33,395 bases of DNA from UBA8522 sp035528895. Its GTDB lineage: Bacteria > Acidobacteriota > Aminicenantia > Aminicenantales > UBA8522. Location of the stretch: contig DATKXS010000208.1 of the NCBI GenBank assembly GCA_035528895.1, positions 1 through 33,395 of the forward strand, read 5' to 3'. Each line of letters starts with the position of its first letter. Within the stretch, counting starts at the first letter, position 1. The position numbers and the translations under genes are program-made. Under the pieces are notes generated by a model. It saw only the letters and a program-made list of their open reading frames with translations. It was not told the DNA's origin and did no database searches. Shown here piece after piece: positions 1 through 7,164 of the stretch.

Positions 1-71
1 CTTCTTTTTCCCGCCCAGGAAGGGGAAAGGAAAGAAGAGAGGGTCCGTCATTTTGCCTAGAGGAGGAAAGA

Positions 72-854
72 TTGAATATCCTCGTTTTCGTCAAAAGGGT
101 TCCCGACACGGAATCGAAGATCAAGATCAGCCAAGAGACCAACTCCATCGTCGAAGAGGGGTTGAACTTTGTCCTCAGCCCTTATGATGAGTACGCCATG
201 GAAGAAGCTCTTCGGATCAGGGAAAGCAAGGGTGGGAAAGTCGTAGCCGTTGCCGTCGGCCGAGATGAGTCGCTGGTCATTCTGAAGAAATGCCTGGCCA
301 TGGGAGCGGATGAGGCCGTCCTCGTCAAGGATCCGCTTCCGGAATCCTACGACGGGCTCCGCACGGCGAGGATCATCGCCCGGCTCGTCCAGGCCAAATT
401 CCCCGATGCCAAGCTTCTGCTCTTCGGCAAGCAATCGGTCGGGGCCGACAATTCCCAGGTGCCCTCGATGGTCGCCGAATTCCTGGGGATCGGCCAGGCC
501 AACGTCGTTGTCAAGCTCGAGGTCGAAGGGGAGACAGCGACGGCCCTGCGAGAGGTCGAAGGAGCCCAGGAAAAAGTCTCTCTTACCTTTCCGGCCGTGG
601 TCAGCGCCCAGAAGGGCCTCAACGAGCCGCGCTATGAGACGCTCAAGGGCATCATGATGGCCAGGAAGAAGGAGATCCCGATCGTGACCATCGAAGAACT
701 CGGGTTGAAGCCGGACGAGCTGGCGTCCCGGGTGGCCATCGTCCGGATGGACCTGCCGCCGTCCCGCCAGGCGGGACGGGTGGTGACGGGCCCGCCGGAG
801 GAGACCGCCCGGCAGCTCGCCGACTACCTCCACAACGAAGCCAAGGTTATCTGA
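72..854 (+). CDS. etfB: Electron transfer flavoprotein, beta subunit
   Basis: Small subunit of the FAD/AMP-containing electron transfer flavoprotein, which passes electrons from acyl-CoA dehydrogenases (or a bifurcating partner) to the quinone or ferredoxin side; cytoplasmic. The 260-aa product has the usual length and opens with the family-typical MNILVFVKRVPDT. The ETF-beta signature follows in the second half (VEGAQEKVSLTFPAVVSAQ, then LNEPRYETLKGIMMARKK). I chose the TTG start at 72 because an AGGAGG Shine-Dalgarno (61-66) lies 5 nt upstream and no ATG fits the N-terminus. etfA follows 11 nt downstream. The 71 bases before it are too short to identify an upstream gene. Confidence 0.95.
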   Translation: MNILVFVKRVPDTESKIKISQETNSIVEEGLNFVLSPYDEYAMEEALRIRESKGGKVVAVAVGRDESLVILKKCLAMGADEAVLVKDPLPESYDGLRTARIIARLVQAKFPDAKLLLFGKQSVGADNSQVPSMVAEFLGIGQANVVVKLEVEGETATALREVEGAQEKVSLTFPAVVSAQKGLNEPRYETLKGIMMARKKEIPIVTIEELGLKPDELASRVAIVRMDLPPSRQAGRVVTGPPEETARQLADYLHNEAKVI

Positions 855-865
855 GGAGGCCGACC

Positions 866-1837
866 ATGATCCTAACATACATAGAGACCAGAGATAACAA
901 GATCAAGAAGGCCTCGCTCGAGGCGCTCTCCGAAGCCGGGCGAATGGCGAGAGAGCTAAAGACGGAAGCGACGGCGGTGGTCGTGGGGACGGGAAAAGAC
1001 GGGTTGGCGACGGAGCTGTCTTCTTACGGCGCCTCCAAGATCTACCTTCTGGAGAACGCGGCCCTGGACCAGTATTCGACCCAGGACTATGCGGCCGCCC
1101 TGGCCGACCTGGTGAAAAAGAGCAGCCCCTCGGCGGTCTTCTTTTCCGCCACCTCCATGGGCAAGGACCTGTCTCCACGGCTGGCGGCCCGGCTGGGCGT
1201 CGGAGCGGCCTCCGACTGCACCCAGGTCGCCGCCAAGGACGGACAGCTCGAATTCACCCGGCCGATCTTCGCCGGCAAGGCCCTCCTGACTTTCCGGCTG
1301 ACGTCTTCCCCCCAGGTCGTTTCCCTCCGGCCCAACGTCTTTCCCCTTGCCCCAGCGGCCGCCGCCGGCGAAACCATCAAGGAGGGCGTCGAGGTCCCTG
1401 CGTCTCCGGCCGGAGCCCGGGTAACGGAGATCCTCCAGGAACGCGGCGGAGAGATGGACGTCACCGAAGCCGACATCGTCATCTCCGGCGGACGGGGGAT
1501 GAAGGGGCCGGAGAATTTCAGGCTCCTGCAGGAGATCTCGGAGCTAATCCCCCGGTCGGCGGTGGGCGCTTCCCGGTCGGCCGTCGATTCCGGCTGGATC
1601 GGCCACCAACATCAGGTCGGCCAGACGGGAAAAACTGTCTCGCCCAACCTTTACCTGGCCTTCGGCATCTCCGGTGCCATTCAGCACCTCGCCGGCATGT
1701 CCTCCTCCAAGGTGATCGTCGCCGTAAACAAGGACCCGGATGCCTCGATCTTCAAATTGGCGGATTTCGGCGTCGTCGGCGACCTCTTCCAGGTCATCCC
1801 GCCGCTCAAGGAAGAGCTTAAGAAACTGCGGTGTTAA
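866..1837 (+). CDS. etfA: Electron transfer flavoprotein, alpha subunit
   Basis: Large, FAD-binding subunit of ETF and partner of the upstream etfB. The N-terminal half (about residues 1-185) is the alpha/beta ETF domain. The C-terminal half is the FAD-binding domain, with DIVISGGRGMKGPENF, then SRSAVDSGWIGHQHQVGQTG, then LYLAFGISGAIQHLAGM and VAVNKDPDASIFKLADFGVVGD. The 323-aa length is normal. The GAGGAGG ribosome site (853-859) overlaps the etfB stop codon, so the two are translated as a pair. No ferredoxin extension is present, and no acyl-CoA dehydrogenase is visible beside them, so the redox partner cannot be told from this window. Confidence 0.96.
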   Translation: MILTYIETRDNKIKKASLEALSEAGRMARELKTEATAVVVGTGKDGLATELSSYGASKIYLLENAALDQYSTQDYAAALADLVKKSSPSAVFFSATSMGKDLSPRLAARLGVGAASDCTQVAAKDGQLEFTRPIFAGKALLTFRLTSSPQVVSLRPNVFPLAPAAAAGETIKEGVEVPASPAGARVTEILQERGGEMDVTEADIVISGGRGMKGPENFRLLQEISELIPRSAVGASRSAVDSGWIGHQHQVGQTGKTVSPNLYLAFGISGAIQHLAGMSSSKVIVAVNKDPDASIFKLADFGVVGDLFQVIPPLKEELKKLRC

Positions 1838-2004
1838 GCGATAAGATAACAACTATGTCCGCCAGGAATTTCAGCTTTCTTGTGTCTTCAAATTTTCCGG
1901 CTTCTACCGCTTTGATTTTGGCTTGACCGCAGGAACCTGGATCATCTGGCAGAGCGGCACCCCGCTGAATGAGTTCGGGGGGTCTACTTGTCCGGCCTCC
2001 GTGA

Positions 2005-2298
2005 TTATGTTCGATCCTGAGAAAACGGATAAGACGGACTCCGTGAATCCTTGCCGCCGAGCTCCTCCCGGATGATACGCCTGAGATAGGCCTCCAAGGC
2101 CTCTCCTCCTCGTCGGACATATTCTTTGAGGGCGTCGTTGATCATGGCTTGATAGCTGCCCCCGCCTTTCGCCTCGACCTGAGCACGGAACCATCTGATG
2201 ATCTCGTTATCGATGCGGATGGTGATCCTGGTCTTTCCGGGGCGAAGAGGTACCACGGCGCCTCTCTTGCCTTTGCTGAAGTCATAGGTTTTTCTCAT
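2005..2298 (-). CDS. brnA: BrnA-family antitoxin
   Basis: Antitoxin of a type II BrnT/BrnA pair; the family binds its toxin and represses its own promoter through a ribbon-helix-helix-like C-terminal domain. The family hallmark is the N-terminal MRKTYDFSKGKRGAVV and then KTRITIRIDNEIIRWFRAQVEAKGGGSYQAMINDAL split over the centre, followed by the helix ending in LRRIIREEL. I chose the ATG at 2298 because the open frame further upstream lies inside brnT and lacks family similarity. The gene overlaps the 3' end of brnT by 17 nt. A tail of about 17 residues after the last conserved helix (GGKDSRSPSYPFSQDRT) looks like a non-conserved extension. Confidence 0.9.
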   Translation of the reverse strand: MRKTYDFSKGKRGAVVPLRPGKTRITIRIDNEIIRWFRAQVEAKGGGSYQAMINDALKEYVRRGGEALEAYLRRIIREELGGKDSRSPSYPFSQDRT

Positions 2299-2563
2299 GC
2301 TTTTTCCCGTATTGCCGGCGTTCTTTCGCGTTGGCCTTTCTCGCCGAGATGATCCTGATTTCATCTTCTCTCCAGCTAAAAACCACAACCAGAGTCCGGC
2401 CGAAAAGGTCGCGTCCCAGTGTCACCCATCGTCTTTCCTCTGAACAATCATCCTCGATGGTCAGGGCAAGATGGTCCGAGAAAACCGAAACGGCGTCAGC
2501 GAAAGAAACGCCATGCTTGCGAAAATTGGCGGTGGCTTTGTTCTTGTCCCATTGATAACACAT
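2282..2563 (-). CDS. brnT: BrnT-family ribonuclease toxin
   Basis: RelE-fold ribonuclease toxin of the BrnT family; it would arrest growth by cutting RNA unless bound by BrnA. The family pattern is clear: YQWDKNKATANFRKHGVSF at the N-terminus, FSDHLALTIEDD, then RWVTLGRDLFGRTLVVVFSW and RIISARKANAKERRQY at the C-terminus. The 93-aa product from the ATG at 2563 matches the usual length; the frame is open 15 codons further up, but that stretch contains the promoter and operator. There is no Shine-Dalgarno, and the predicted transcription start falls almost on the ATG, so translation may be leaderless. Toxin first, antitoxin second is the normal BrnTA order. Confidence 0.9.
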   Translation of the reverse strand: MCYQWDKNKATANFRKHGVSFADAVSVFSDHLALTIEDDCSEERRWVTLGRDLFGRTLVVVFSWREDEIRIISARKANAKERRQYGKKHEKNL

Positions 2564-2566
2564 AAG

Positions 2567-2595
2567 ATGATATGCACATTTGTGCATCTTGTCAA
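2567..2595 (-). promoter_or_regulatory. brnTA promoter with palindromic operator in the spacer
   Basis: On the minus strand a perfect -35 TTGACA (2595-2590) is followed by a 17-nt spacer and a TATCAT -10 (2572-2567). The spacer contains a perfect inverted repeat TGCACA-AA-TGTGCA (2586-2573). A palindrome between -35 and -10 is where a repressor would block polymerase, and BrnA proteins autorepress, so this is the likely BrnA operator. The predicted start (about 2560) falls within 3 nt of the brnT ATG. Confidence 0.7.
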
Positions 2596-2658
2596 GTGAA
2601 AGGTGCATACCCTTCGCCTGAAGCTCATTCTCTTGAAATCGAACGATTAAAGGCCGAA

Positions 2659-2707
2659 GGAGCGCCTCATCAAAGGAGACGCTCCGTGAGCGCGATTGCG
2701 CTCACGG
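2659..2707. repeat. Two overlapping hairpins upstream of the MNT gene
   Basis: CCGTGAGCGC (2684-2693), a GATT loop and GCGCTCACGG (2698-2707) form a perfect 10-bp stem. A second pair, GGAGCG (2659-2664) with CGCTCC (2680-2685), shares two bases with the first, so the two stems exclude each other. No T-run follows, so this is not an obvious terminator. The stretch 2596-2751 holds nothing else I can identify. Confidence 0.5.
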
Positions 2708-2751
2708 TTGGCTAAATTTCTACTCGTGGACGCGGGCCGGGGGGGGCGTCT

Positions 2752-3111
2752 TTGGCTCGACGTTCCCATCAATCCTATGGTTGCGCGTGTCTGGAAAGGA
2801 GAGCCGGCGAACCCCGGGGAATAGAATCACTGCTCGAACCTCTTATTCTTAAAATGCAGCCGCTCTCAGTGAGAATAGTGCTTTTTGGCAGCGCCAGCCG
2901 TGGTGAGGACGCAGCTTCAAGTGACATCGACCTGTTCATCCTTTCCAAGGATTCTGAGACTATCGGACAGTTCTTGGCGTCCTTTAAAACAGACAGAAAA
3001 ATACAGCCGATTATCCTGGAGCCCGCGGAATGGCCTGATTTCAGGGAAAGAGAAAAGGTGTTTTTCGAAGAAATCGAAAAGGGAATTGTCCTGTGGGAAG
3101 AGCAAGATTAA
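2752..3111 (+). CDS. MNT-type nucleotidyltransferase (MNT/HEPN antitoxin), N-terminus uncertain
   Basis: Minimal nucleotidyltransferase of the DNA polymerase beta superfamily; such proteins pair with HEPN toxins, and some AMPylate the toxin to silence it. The catalytic signature is intact: IVLFGSASRGEDAASSDIDL gives GS-x10-DxD. The rest is a short C-terminal alpha/beta part ending FFEEIEKGIVLWEEQD. The N-terminus is doubtful: the first 20 or so residues from the TTG at 2752 are low quality, and an ATG at 2854 would leave 86 aa. Many relatives carry an N-terminal winged helix that is missing here, so the gene may be 5'-truncated. The HEPN partner that overlaps its end is itself broken. Confidence 0.6.
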   Translation: MARRSHQSYGCACLERRAGEPRGIESLLEPLILKMQPLSVRIVLFGSASRGEDAASSDIDLFILSKDSETIGQFLASFKTDRKIQPIILEPAEWPDFREREKVFFEEIEKGIVLWEEQD

Positions 3112-3428
3112 ACCTTGATTATAAAGAGTGCTTAAAAAAAGGAAAGATCAGGCCATTTTCTAGGGGAAGGTCTCTCGCTCGGAAAGAAATCGAATCGGCG
3201 GCATCAGACCTGGGGAGAGCCGAGAAGACATCTTTGGACGGCGATCATAAATGGGCGACTATCCAGATCTAATATTCAATGTTTCATTCGGCTCGCGCTT
3301 TGCTTTATTCGAGAAATTTGCGTGAATACAGCCATTACTGTCTTGTTGCCGCGATCCAAGCCCTATTCGTAGACAATCAACCAGGCCCGGCAAGGACAAA
3401 CCCAAAAAGCGGCGCGGCTAGGAGCTGA
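3093..3428 (+). pseudogene. HEPN-domain toxin, disrupted by a stop codon and truncated
   Basis: Reading from a GTG at 3093 (overlapping the MNT gene by 19 nt), the frame encodes a HEPN helix bundle: SLARKEIESAASDLGRAEK, DGDHKWATIQ, then after a stop YSMFHSARALLYSRNLREYS and HYCLVAAIQALFVD. The TAA at 3270-3272 replaces a residue in what is normally the AYYSMFHAARALLY helix. The frame ends at 3428 without the expected C-terminal helices and with a low-complexity tail that runs into the GH20-like gene. The ribonuclease motif Rx4-6H is present only after the stop (RNLREYSH). The toxin is probably dead, leaving the MNT gene as a relic. A TAA rules out selenocysteine readthrough. Confidence 0.7.
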
Positions 3429-4464
3429 ACTTCCGGAGCTTCTTGGCGGCGGCGAGAAGCGGGGGCCACTGGGCCGTCTTTCCCGCTTCCGGGGCATTCC
3501 AGATTGTGCAGAGGTGGCCGAGCATGCGTTCCGAAGGGAAGGCCAGCGAAAAATCGATCAGCTTCTTGGTCTGTTTCACGTCTCGAAAGCTCGTCGGGAG
3601 GACACGGAACCCCTTGTTCAGGAAGAGCGGGATGGAGGGATAGGACTTCATCCGCTCGTAGTGCCAGTCGCAGATGATGATGTCCTTGGGGATAAGGTCG
3701 ATGGCCGGATGGGTTCCATTCATAGACGCCTCCCATTCCTCATAGCCTGTTGAGGCTCCGTCAAGCAGCCGGTCTCCCCACATCAACATCTCCACCCCGC
3801 GTTCCCTGACCAGATGCTGATAGTAATCGTTCACCGCCTTGGCAAAGAGCTCGGCGGGATCCTTGCCCCGGCAGCGCGGGCAGAACTCGCCGGCGATGAG
3901 GAAGACCTCGTCCATGCCGACATGCAGGGCGTCGGCTTCGAAGACCTCGAGGAGCTCGTCGTAGAGGGCAAAGATGATCGGGTTGACTTCCGGATGGAGG
4001 GGGCACCAGCTCCGGCAGTAGATGTCCTTGTTCCCGGGGAACTGGCCTGGAGTTTCGTCGAACTCGGGGTGTTTCGTCAGCAGGGCGTAGGTTTTTTCAG
4101 CCCAGGATTGGTGGCCCAGGGATTGAAATTCGGGGATCAAGCGGATCTTGTGGTCGCGGCAGAATCGGACGACCTGTTTGACGGTCTCCCGGGAGATCGG
4201 GTCTTCGCCCCGGAGCTCCGGATGAGAGACATACTCATAGTTGTAATCGACCTCGAAGACCAGCAGATTGATGCCGGCAGCCGCCAGAGCGGGGAGCTCA
4301 GTGAGGAGAGCCTCGGCGGCAGGCTTATTCTCGATCAAGACATGAAAGCCGAGCCAGAGCGGCTGCGTTCGCGGCACGGCTTGGGGCTTGGCCTTAGGCA
4401 CGCAGCCCTGAGTGGCAAAAGCGAAGGCCAAAGCGGCCAGGGCGAGGAGGGCTATTTTTTTCAT
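3418..4464 (-). CDS. GH20-like (beta-N-acetylhexosaminidase-type) lipoprotein
   Basis: Probable glycoside hydrolase with a GH20-like TIM barrel, anchored outside the inner membrane. The first 21 residues are a lipoprotein-type signal (MKKIALLALAALAFAFATQG then Cys21, imperfect lipobox). LWLGFHVLIENKPAAEALL starts the barrel, and HVGMDEVFLI (about 181-190) carries the Asp185-Glu186 pair matching the GH20 catalytic D-E. A CPRC motif follows shortly after. At 348 aa it is a bare catalytic domain without the usual N-terminal accessory domain. The ATG at 4464 has an AAAGGAGT ribosome site 5-6 nt upstream. It is the last gene of the minus-strand operon beginning at the amidase. Substrate unknown; amino sugars of peptidoglycan or host glycans are plausible. 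Confidence 0.75.
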   Translation of the reverse strand: MKKIALLALAALAFAFATQGCVPKAKPQAVPRTQPLWLGFHVLIENKPAAEALLTELPALAAAGINLLVFEVDYNYEYVSHPELRGEDPISRETVKQVVRFCRDHKIRLIPEFQSLGHQSWAEKTYALLTKHPEFDETPGQFPGNKDIYCRSWCPLHPEVNPIIFALYDELLEVFEADALHVGMDEVFLIAGEFCPRCRGKDPAELFAKAVNDYYQHLVRERGVEMLMWGDRLLDGASTGYEEWEASMNGTHPAIDLIPKDIIICDWHYERMKSYPSIPLFLNKGFRVLPTSFRDVKQTKKLIDFSLAFPSERMLGHLCTIWNAPEAGKTAQWPPLLAAAKKLRKFSS

Positions 4465-4475
4465 CGTGACTCCTT

Positions 4476-4655
4476 TTAATAACCCGGGACCTTGTACTCG
4501 AGGACGCTGGAGAACTGCAGGACCCGGCTTTGTTGGAGAGACGGGATATTCGTCCAATTCACCTTTCCTGCTAAATATCCTGCGGTATAGCTCAGGACAT
4601 AGACCAGGAAGAGGACGATGAATATCGGCTTGGCCTTGTGGATGAGCTCGCGCAT
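4476..4655 (-). CDS. Small single-pass membrane protein, unknown function
   Basis: A 59-aa protein starting MRELIHKAKPIFIVLFLVYV, with one hydrophobic segment (about residues 11-30) and then a short polar tail ending VLEYKVPGY. The ATG at 4655 follows a GGAG site at normal spacing. It sits 14 nt after the polyferredoxin stop and 11 nt before the GH20-like start, so it is in the middle of the operon. I do not recognise a family. Its position directly after the membrane polyferredoxin suggests a small accessory subunit of that redox complex, but this is context only. Confidence 0.65.
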   Translation of the reverse strand: MRELIHKAKPIFIVLFLVYVLSYTAGYLAGKVNWTNIPSLQQSRVLQFSSVLEYKVPGY

Positions 4656-4669
4656 CGCTCCATCCTCGT

Positions 4670-6292
4670 TTAGCGGTAGGGATCGGATGGCTCTCCCGGC
4701 GGACTTGCCGGCTTGATGATATCGAGAAGGAGGCGGTTCTTTTCGGACCGCGTCTCGCCGACGCTGGTGCAGAAGATGGCCGGGTCGTCGACCACCGGGC
4801 ACTTGGTCTCGCAGATGCCGCAGCCGATGCAGAGGTCGAGGTCGATGACCGGCGCCAGCGGAGTCTGGACCGTCCCGTCGAGGAGCTGGACCTCGGTCCT
4901 GACCAGCTTGATGGCCTTGGGCGAGGTCGGGCAGTGCTCCTCGCAGACAATGCAGGGCGCGCCCAGCACATAGGGGATGCAGCGGCTTTTGTTGACCCAG
5001 GCCGACCCGATCTTGACCTTGACTTTCTCCTCGATAGTCAGCTCCTTAATGGCGCCGGTCGGACAGACCTGGGTGCAGAGCGAGCAGTAGTACTCGCAGT
5101 AGCCGATCCGCGGCTTCAGCACCGGCGTCCAGATTCCTTCCGGGCCGGCCTCGTCAAGGGCCGGCTGCAGGCCGTTGGTCGGGCAGGCCTTCATGCACTC
5201 TCCGCACTTGACGCACTTCTGGAGAAACTTCGGCTCGGGGAGCGCGCCCGGCGGCCGGATGAGCTTGGCCGCCGCACGCTTGGCGGCCGGGGTGATCTTA
5301 AAGAACGGCGCGGCGATCACCGCCAGCGCCGAAGTGAAGATGAGCTTGCGCCGGGAGAGATTGATGGACTCTATCTTCTCGGGCGTGGTCTTCAGCGGGA
5401 ACTGGACGGCCTTGGTGGGGCAGATAGCCGCGCAGGTGTAGCAGTAAACGCACTCCGAGCTCCGCCACTCCTCGTTGGGGTAGGGATTGGCCTGGGTCTG
5501 ACAGTGGAGCGTGCAGAGGTTGCACTTGATGCATTTCTCCATGTCGATGCGCACCTTGGGCACATTCCAGCGGGCCAGGAGCCCGAGGAGCGCGCCGGCC
5601 GGACAGAGATACCGGCACCAGAACCTTTCCTTGGAGACGTTGAGCAGGATGATGCCGAGGAAAATCAGCCCGAGGAAGAAGCCCTGTTGGTAGGTCTGAT
5701 TGAGGGAGAGGGTGCCGAAGAACTGGGCGATCGCATCGCCGAACGAGGAGAGTTTCAGGCCGTAGAGAAGGCCCGTGAAGGCCGCGCCGACACGGGCGAG
5801 CACGGGGACAACGGCGGTGACGAACGAACGATAGAGGAAAGACAGCGGGTCGGCGAATCCCACCAAGTCGACGGTGAAGAAGCTGGCCACGAGGACGGCG
5901 ATCAGGATGGCGTATTTCCAGGCGAGACGGCCCCCGCTCTTGTCCTCTTTTCGCGGTTTCAAGAGCTTGGCCTTTTTAAAAACAAAGGAAAAGAATTGGT
6001 GGACAGAGCCCAGCGGGCAGACCCAGCCGCAGACAAACCGTCCGGCCACCAGGGTGACGACGATGGTGATCGCGGCCAGGATGAACGAGGCGAAGAGGAC
6101 CCGCGAGGCGATGGCCGTGGTGATAGCGAGCAAGGGGTCGAAGTGGAAAAAGATCTCCACCCGACTGATATAATCCTGGCCGGTGAAATGGGTCCTCAAC
6201 AGGAGATAAAAAAAGAGGCCGAAGAAAGCGGCCTGGCTGAGGATGCGGGTGAGTTGAAGCGCCCGGTATTTTTTAGATCGCTCTTTTTTCAA
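4670..6292 (-). CDS. Membrane polyferredoxin, NapH-like and NapG-like fusion
   Basis: Inner-membrane electron-transfer protein of 540 aa. The N-terminal third has about five membrane segments and the NapH/NosR/CcoG-type cysteine motifs GRFVCGWVCPLGS and FWCRYLCPAGALLG. Six 4Fe-4S motifs follow: CIKCNLCTLHC, CVYCYTCAAICP, CVKCGECMKACP, CEYYCSLCTQVCP, C-x8-CIVCEEHCP and CIGCGICETKCP. Between clusters 2 and 3 is a twin-arginine-like stretch, LSRRKLIFTSALAVIAAPFF, as at the start of stand-alone NapG/MauM proteins, so it reads as NapH joined to NapG. It would move electrons from quinol to a periplasmic acceptor or back. The TTG start at 6292 overlaps the DUF362 gene by 20 nt and has an upstream GGAGAAG. 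No terminal reductase is encoded nearby. Confidence 0.85.
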   Translation of the reverse strand: MKKERSKKYRALQLTRILSQAAFFGLFFYLLLRTHFTGQDYISRVEIFFHFDPLLAITTAIASRVLFASFILAAITIVVTLVAGRFVCGWVCPLGSVHQFFSFVFKKAKLLKPRKEDKSGGRLAWKYAILIAVLVASFFTVDLVGFADPLSFLYRSFVTAVVPVLARVGAAFTGLLYGLKLSSFGDAIAQFFGTLSLNQTYQQGFFLGLIFLGIILLNVSKERFWCRYLCPAGALLGLLARWNVPKVRIDMEKCIKCNLCTLHCQTQANPYPNEEWRSSECVYCYTCAAICPTKAVQFPLKTTPEKIESINLSRRKLIFTSALAVIAAPFFKITPAAKRAAAKLIRPPGALPEPKFLQKCVKCGECMKACPTNGLQPALDEAGPEGIWTPVLKPRIGYCEYYCSLCTQVCPTGAIKELTIEEKVKVKIGSAWVNKSRCIPYVLGAPCIVCEEHCPTSPKAIKLVRTEVQLLDGTVQTPLAPVIDLDLCIGCGICETKCPVVDDPAIFCTSVGETRSEKNRLLLDIIKPASPPGEPSDPYR

Positions 6293-7160
6293 TGGTCAAC
6301 TTCTCCAGGTCGGTCTGTCCCAACCCGCGCCGGGCGGCGATCCCGAGATAGACCAGCTCCTCCGGCCGGATGTCGAAGAAACCCGCTCCGGCCATATCTG
6401 CAGCGACCGGGTCGACGCTGGCGATGACGGTCTTTTGGAGCTTGACGTCCGACGTCCGTCCTCCCTGGGGGCCGTTGCGGGTCAGGATCCGGTAGGCGTC
6501 GAGCACGGTCAGCTGGGGCTTGAAGAAAGCCGCCAGGTCGACCATGGCCTCGTCGAGCTTCTGGTGGAGCTGGTTGCGGGCGCCGCCGATGGCCCCCAGC
6601 CAGTTCTTCATGCCCATGGTCAGGCGCGAGAGGCTGTGGTGTTTGGCGATGGGGACGTTGATCAGCTTGTCGGCCTCGACGAAATCGGTGAAGACCTCCC
6701 ATTCCTTGAGCCACTCGCCCCGGAGCGCCATTTTCTTCAGATGGTACTCATTGGCGAACGGAACCTTGGCGCCGCCGGCCTTGGCCGCCTCGGCGATGCC
6801 GGAACGGGCATAGCAGCGCTGGGCCTGGTTGGTCGTGTTGTCCATGACGGTCACTTCCTTAGCCCCGGCCTCGTAGCAGAGCTCGACCAGGGTCCTGATG
6901 ACCTCGGGGTTGGTCGTGGCGGCGAGTTCCGGCGTCCGGTCCCAGCCGATGTTCGGTTTGATCATGACCTTGTCGCCCTTGGCGATGAAACGCTTCATCC
7001 CGCCGAGGGCCGCCAGCGCCTCGGTGGTGATGGCGGCGGGAGATTCGCCCGTTACCATGGCCATATCCGGCCGGGGATTGCCCTGGCCCAGGAGCGCTGG
7101 GCCGAAGCGCAGAAGCACCCCGCCGAGCGCCAGGTCCTTTATGAAATCGCGTCTGTTTAT
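6273..7160 (-). CDS. Tat-exported DUF362-domain protein, apparent ATA start
   Basis: DUF362 proteins are a widespread family of unknown biochemical role, often beside or fused to 4Fe-4S ferredoxins. The domain shows KVMIKPNIGWDR, TNPEVIRTLVELCYEAGAK, NVPIAKHHSLSRLTMGMKNW and SVDPVAADMAGAGFF. Only two cysteines are present, so no FeS cluster. The first standard start is a GTG at 7118, but the 14 codons before it read INRRDFIKDLALGG, an excellent twin-arginine signal running into VLLRFGPALLGQ. Just upstream is a TAG, and no ATG/GTG/TTG lies between. An AAAGG (about 7173-7169) sits 8 nt before the ATA at 7158-7160, so I place the start there. The stop overlaps the polyferredoxin start, which suggests joint function. 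Confidence 0.75.
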   Translation of the reverse strand: MNRRDFIKDLALGGVLLRFGPALLGQGNPRPDMAMVTGESPAAITTEALAALGGMKRFIAKGDKVMIKPNIGWDRTPELAATTNPEVIRTLVELCYEAGAKEVTVMDNTTNQAQRCYARSGIAEAAKAGGAKVPFANEYHLKKMALRGEWLKEWEVFTDFVEADKLINVPIAKHHSLSRLTMGMKNWLGAIGGARNQLHQKLDEAMVDLAAFFKPQLTVLDAYRILTRNGPQGGRTSDVKLQKTVIASVDPVAADMAGAGFFDIRPEELVYLGIAARRGLGQTDLEKLTIEKRAI

Positions 7161-7164
7161 CTAT

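Noticed and set aside
1..60. Possible 3' end of a gene upstream of etfB (stop TAG at 58-60)
   Set aside because: Only 19 codons, none recognisable, and the other two frames are also open; cannot be supported.
1838..2004. Gene remnant between etfA and brnA
   Set aside because: Both minus-strand frames are short and show no similarity I recognise; nothing identified here.
3270..3272. Selenocysteine or readthrough at the stop in the HEPN frame
   Set aside because: The codon is TAA, not TGA, and the C-terminus is also missing.
4934..6427. 497-codon open frame antisense to the polyferredoxin gene
   Set aside because: Low-complexity composition, no motif, opposite an obvious FeS protein.
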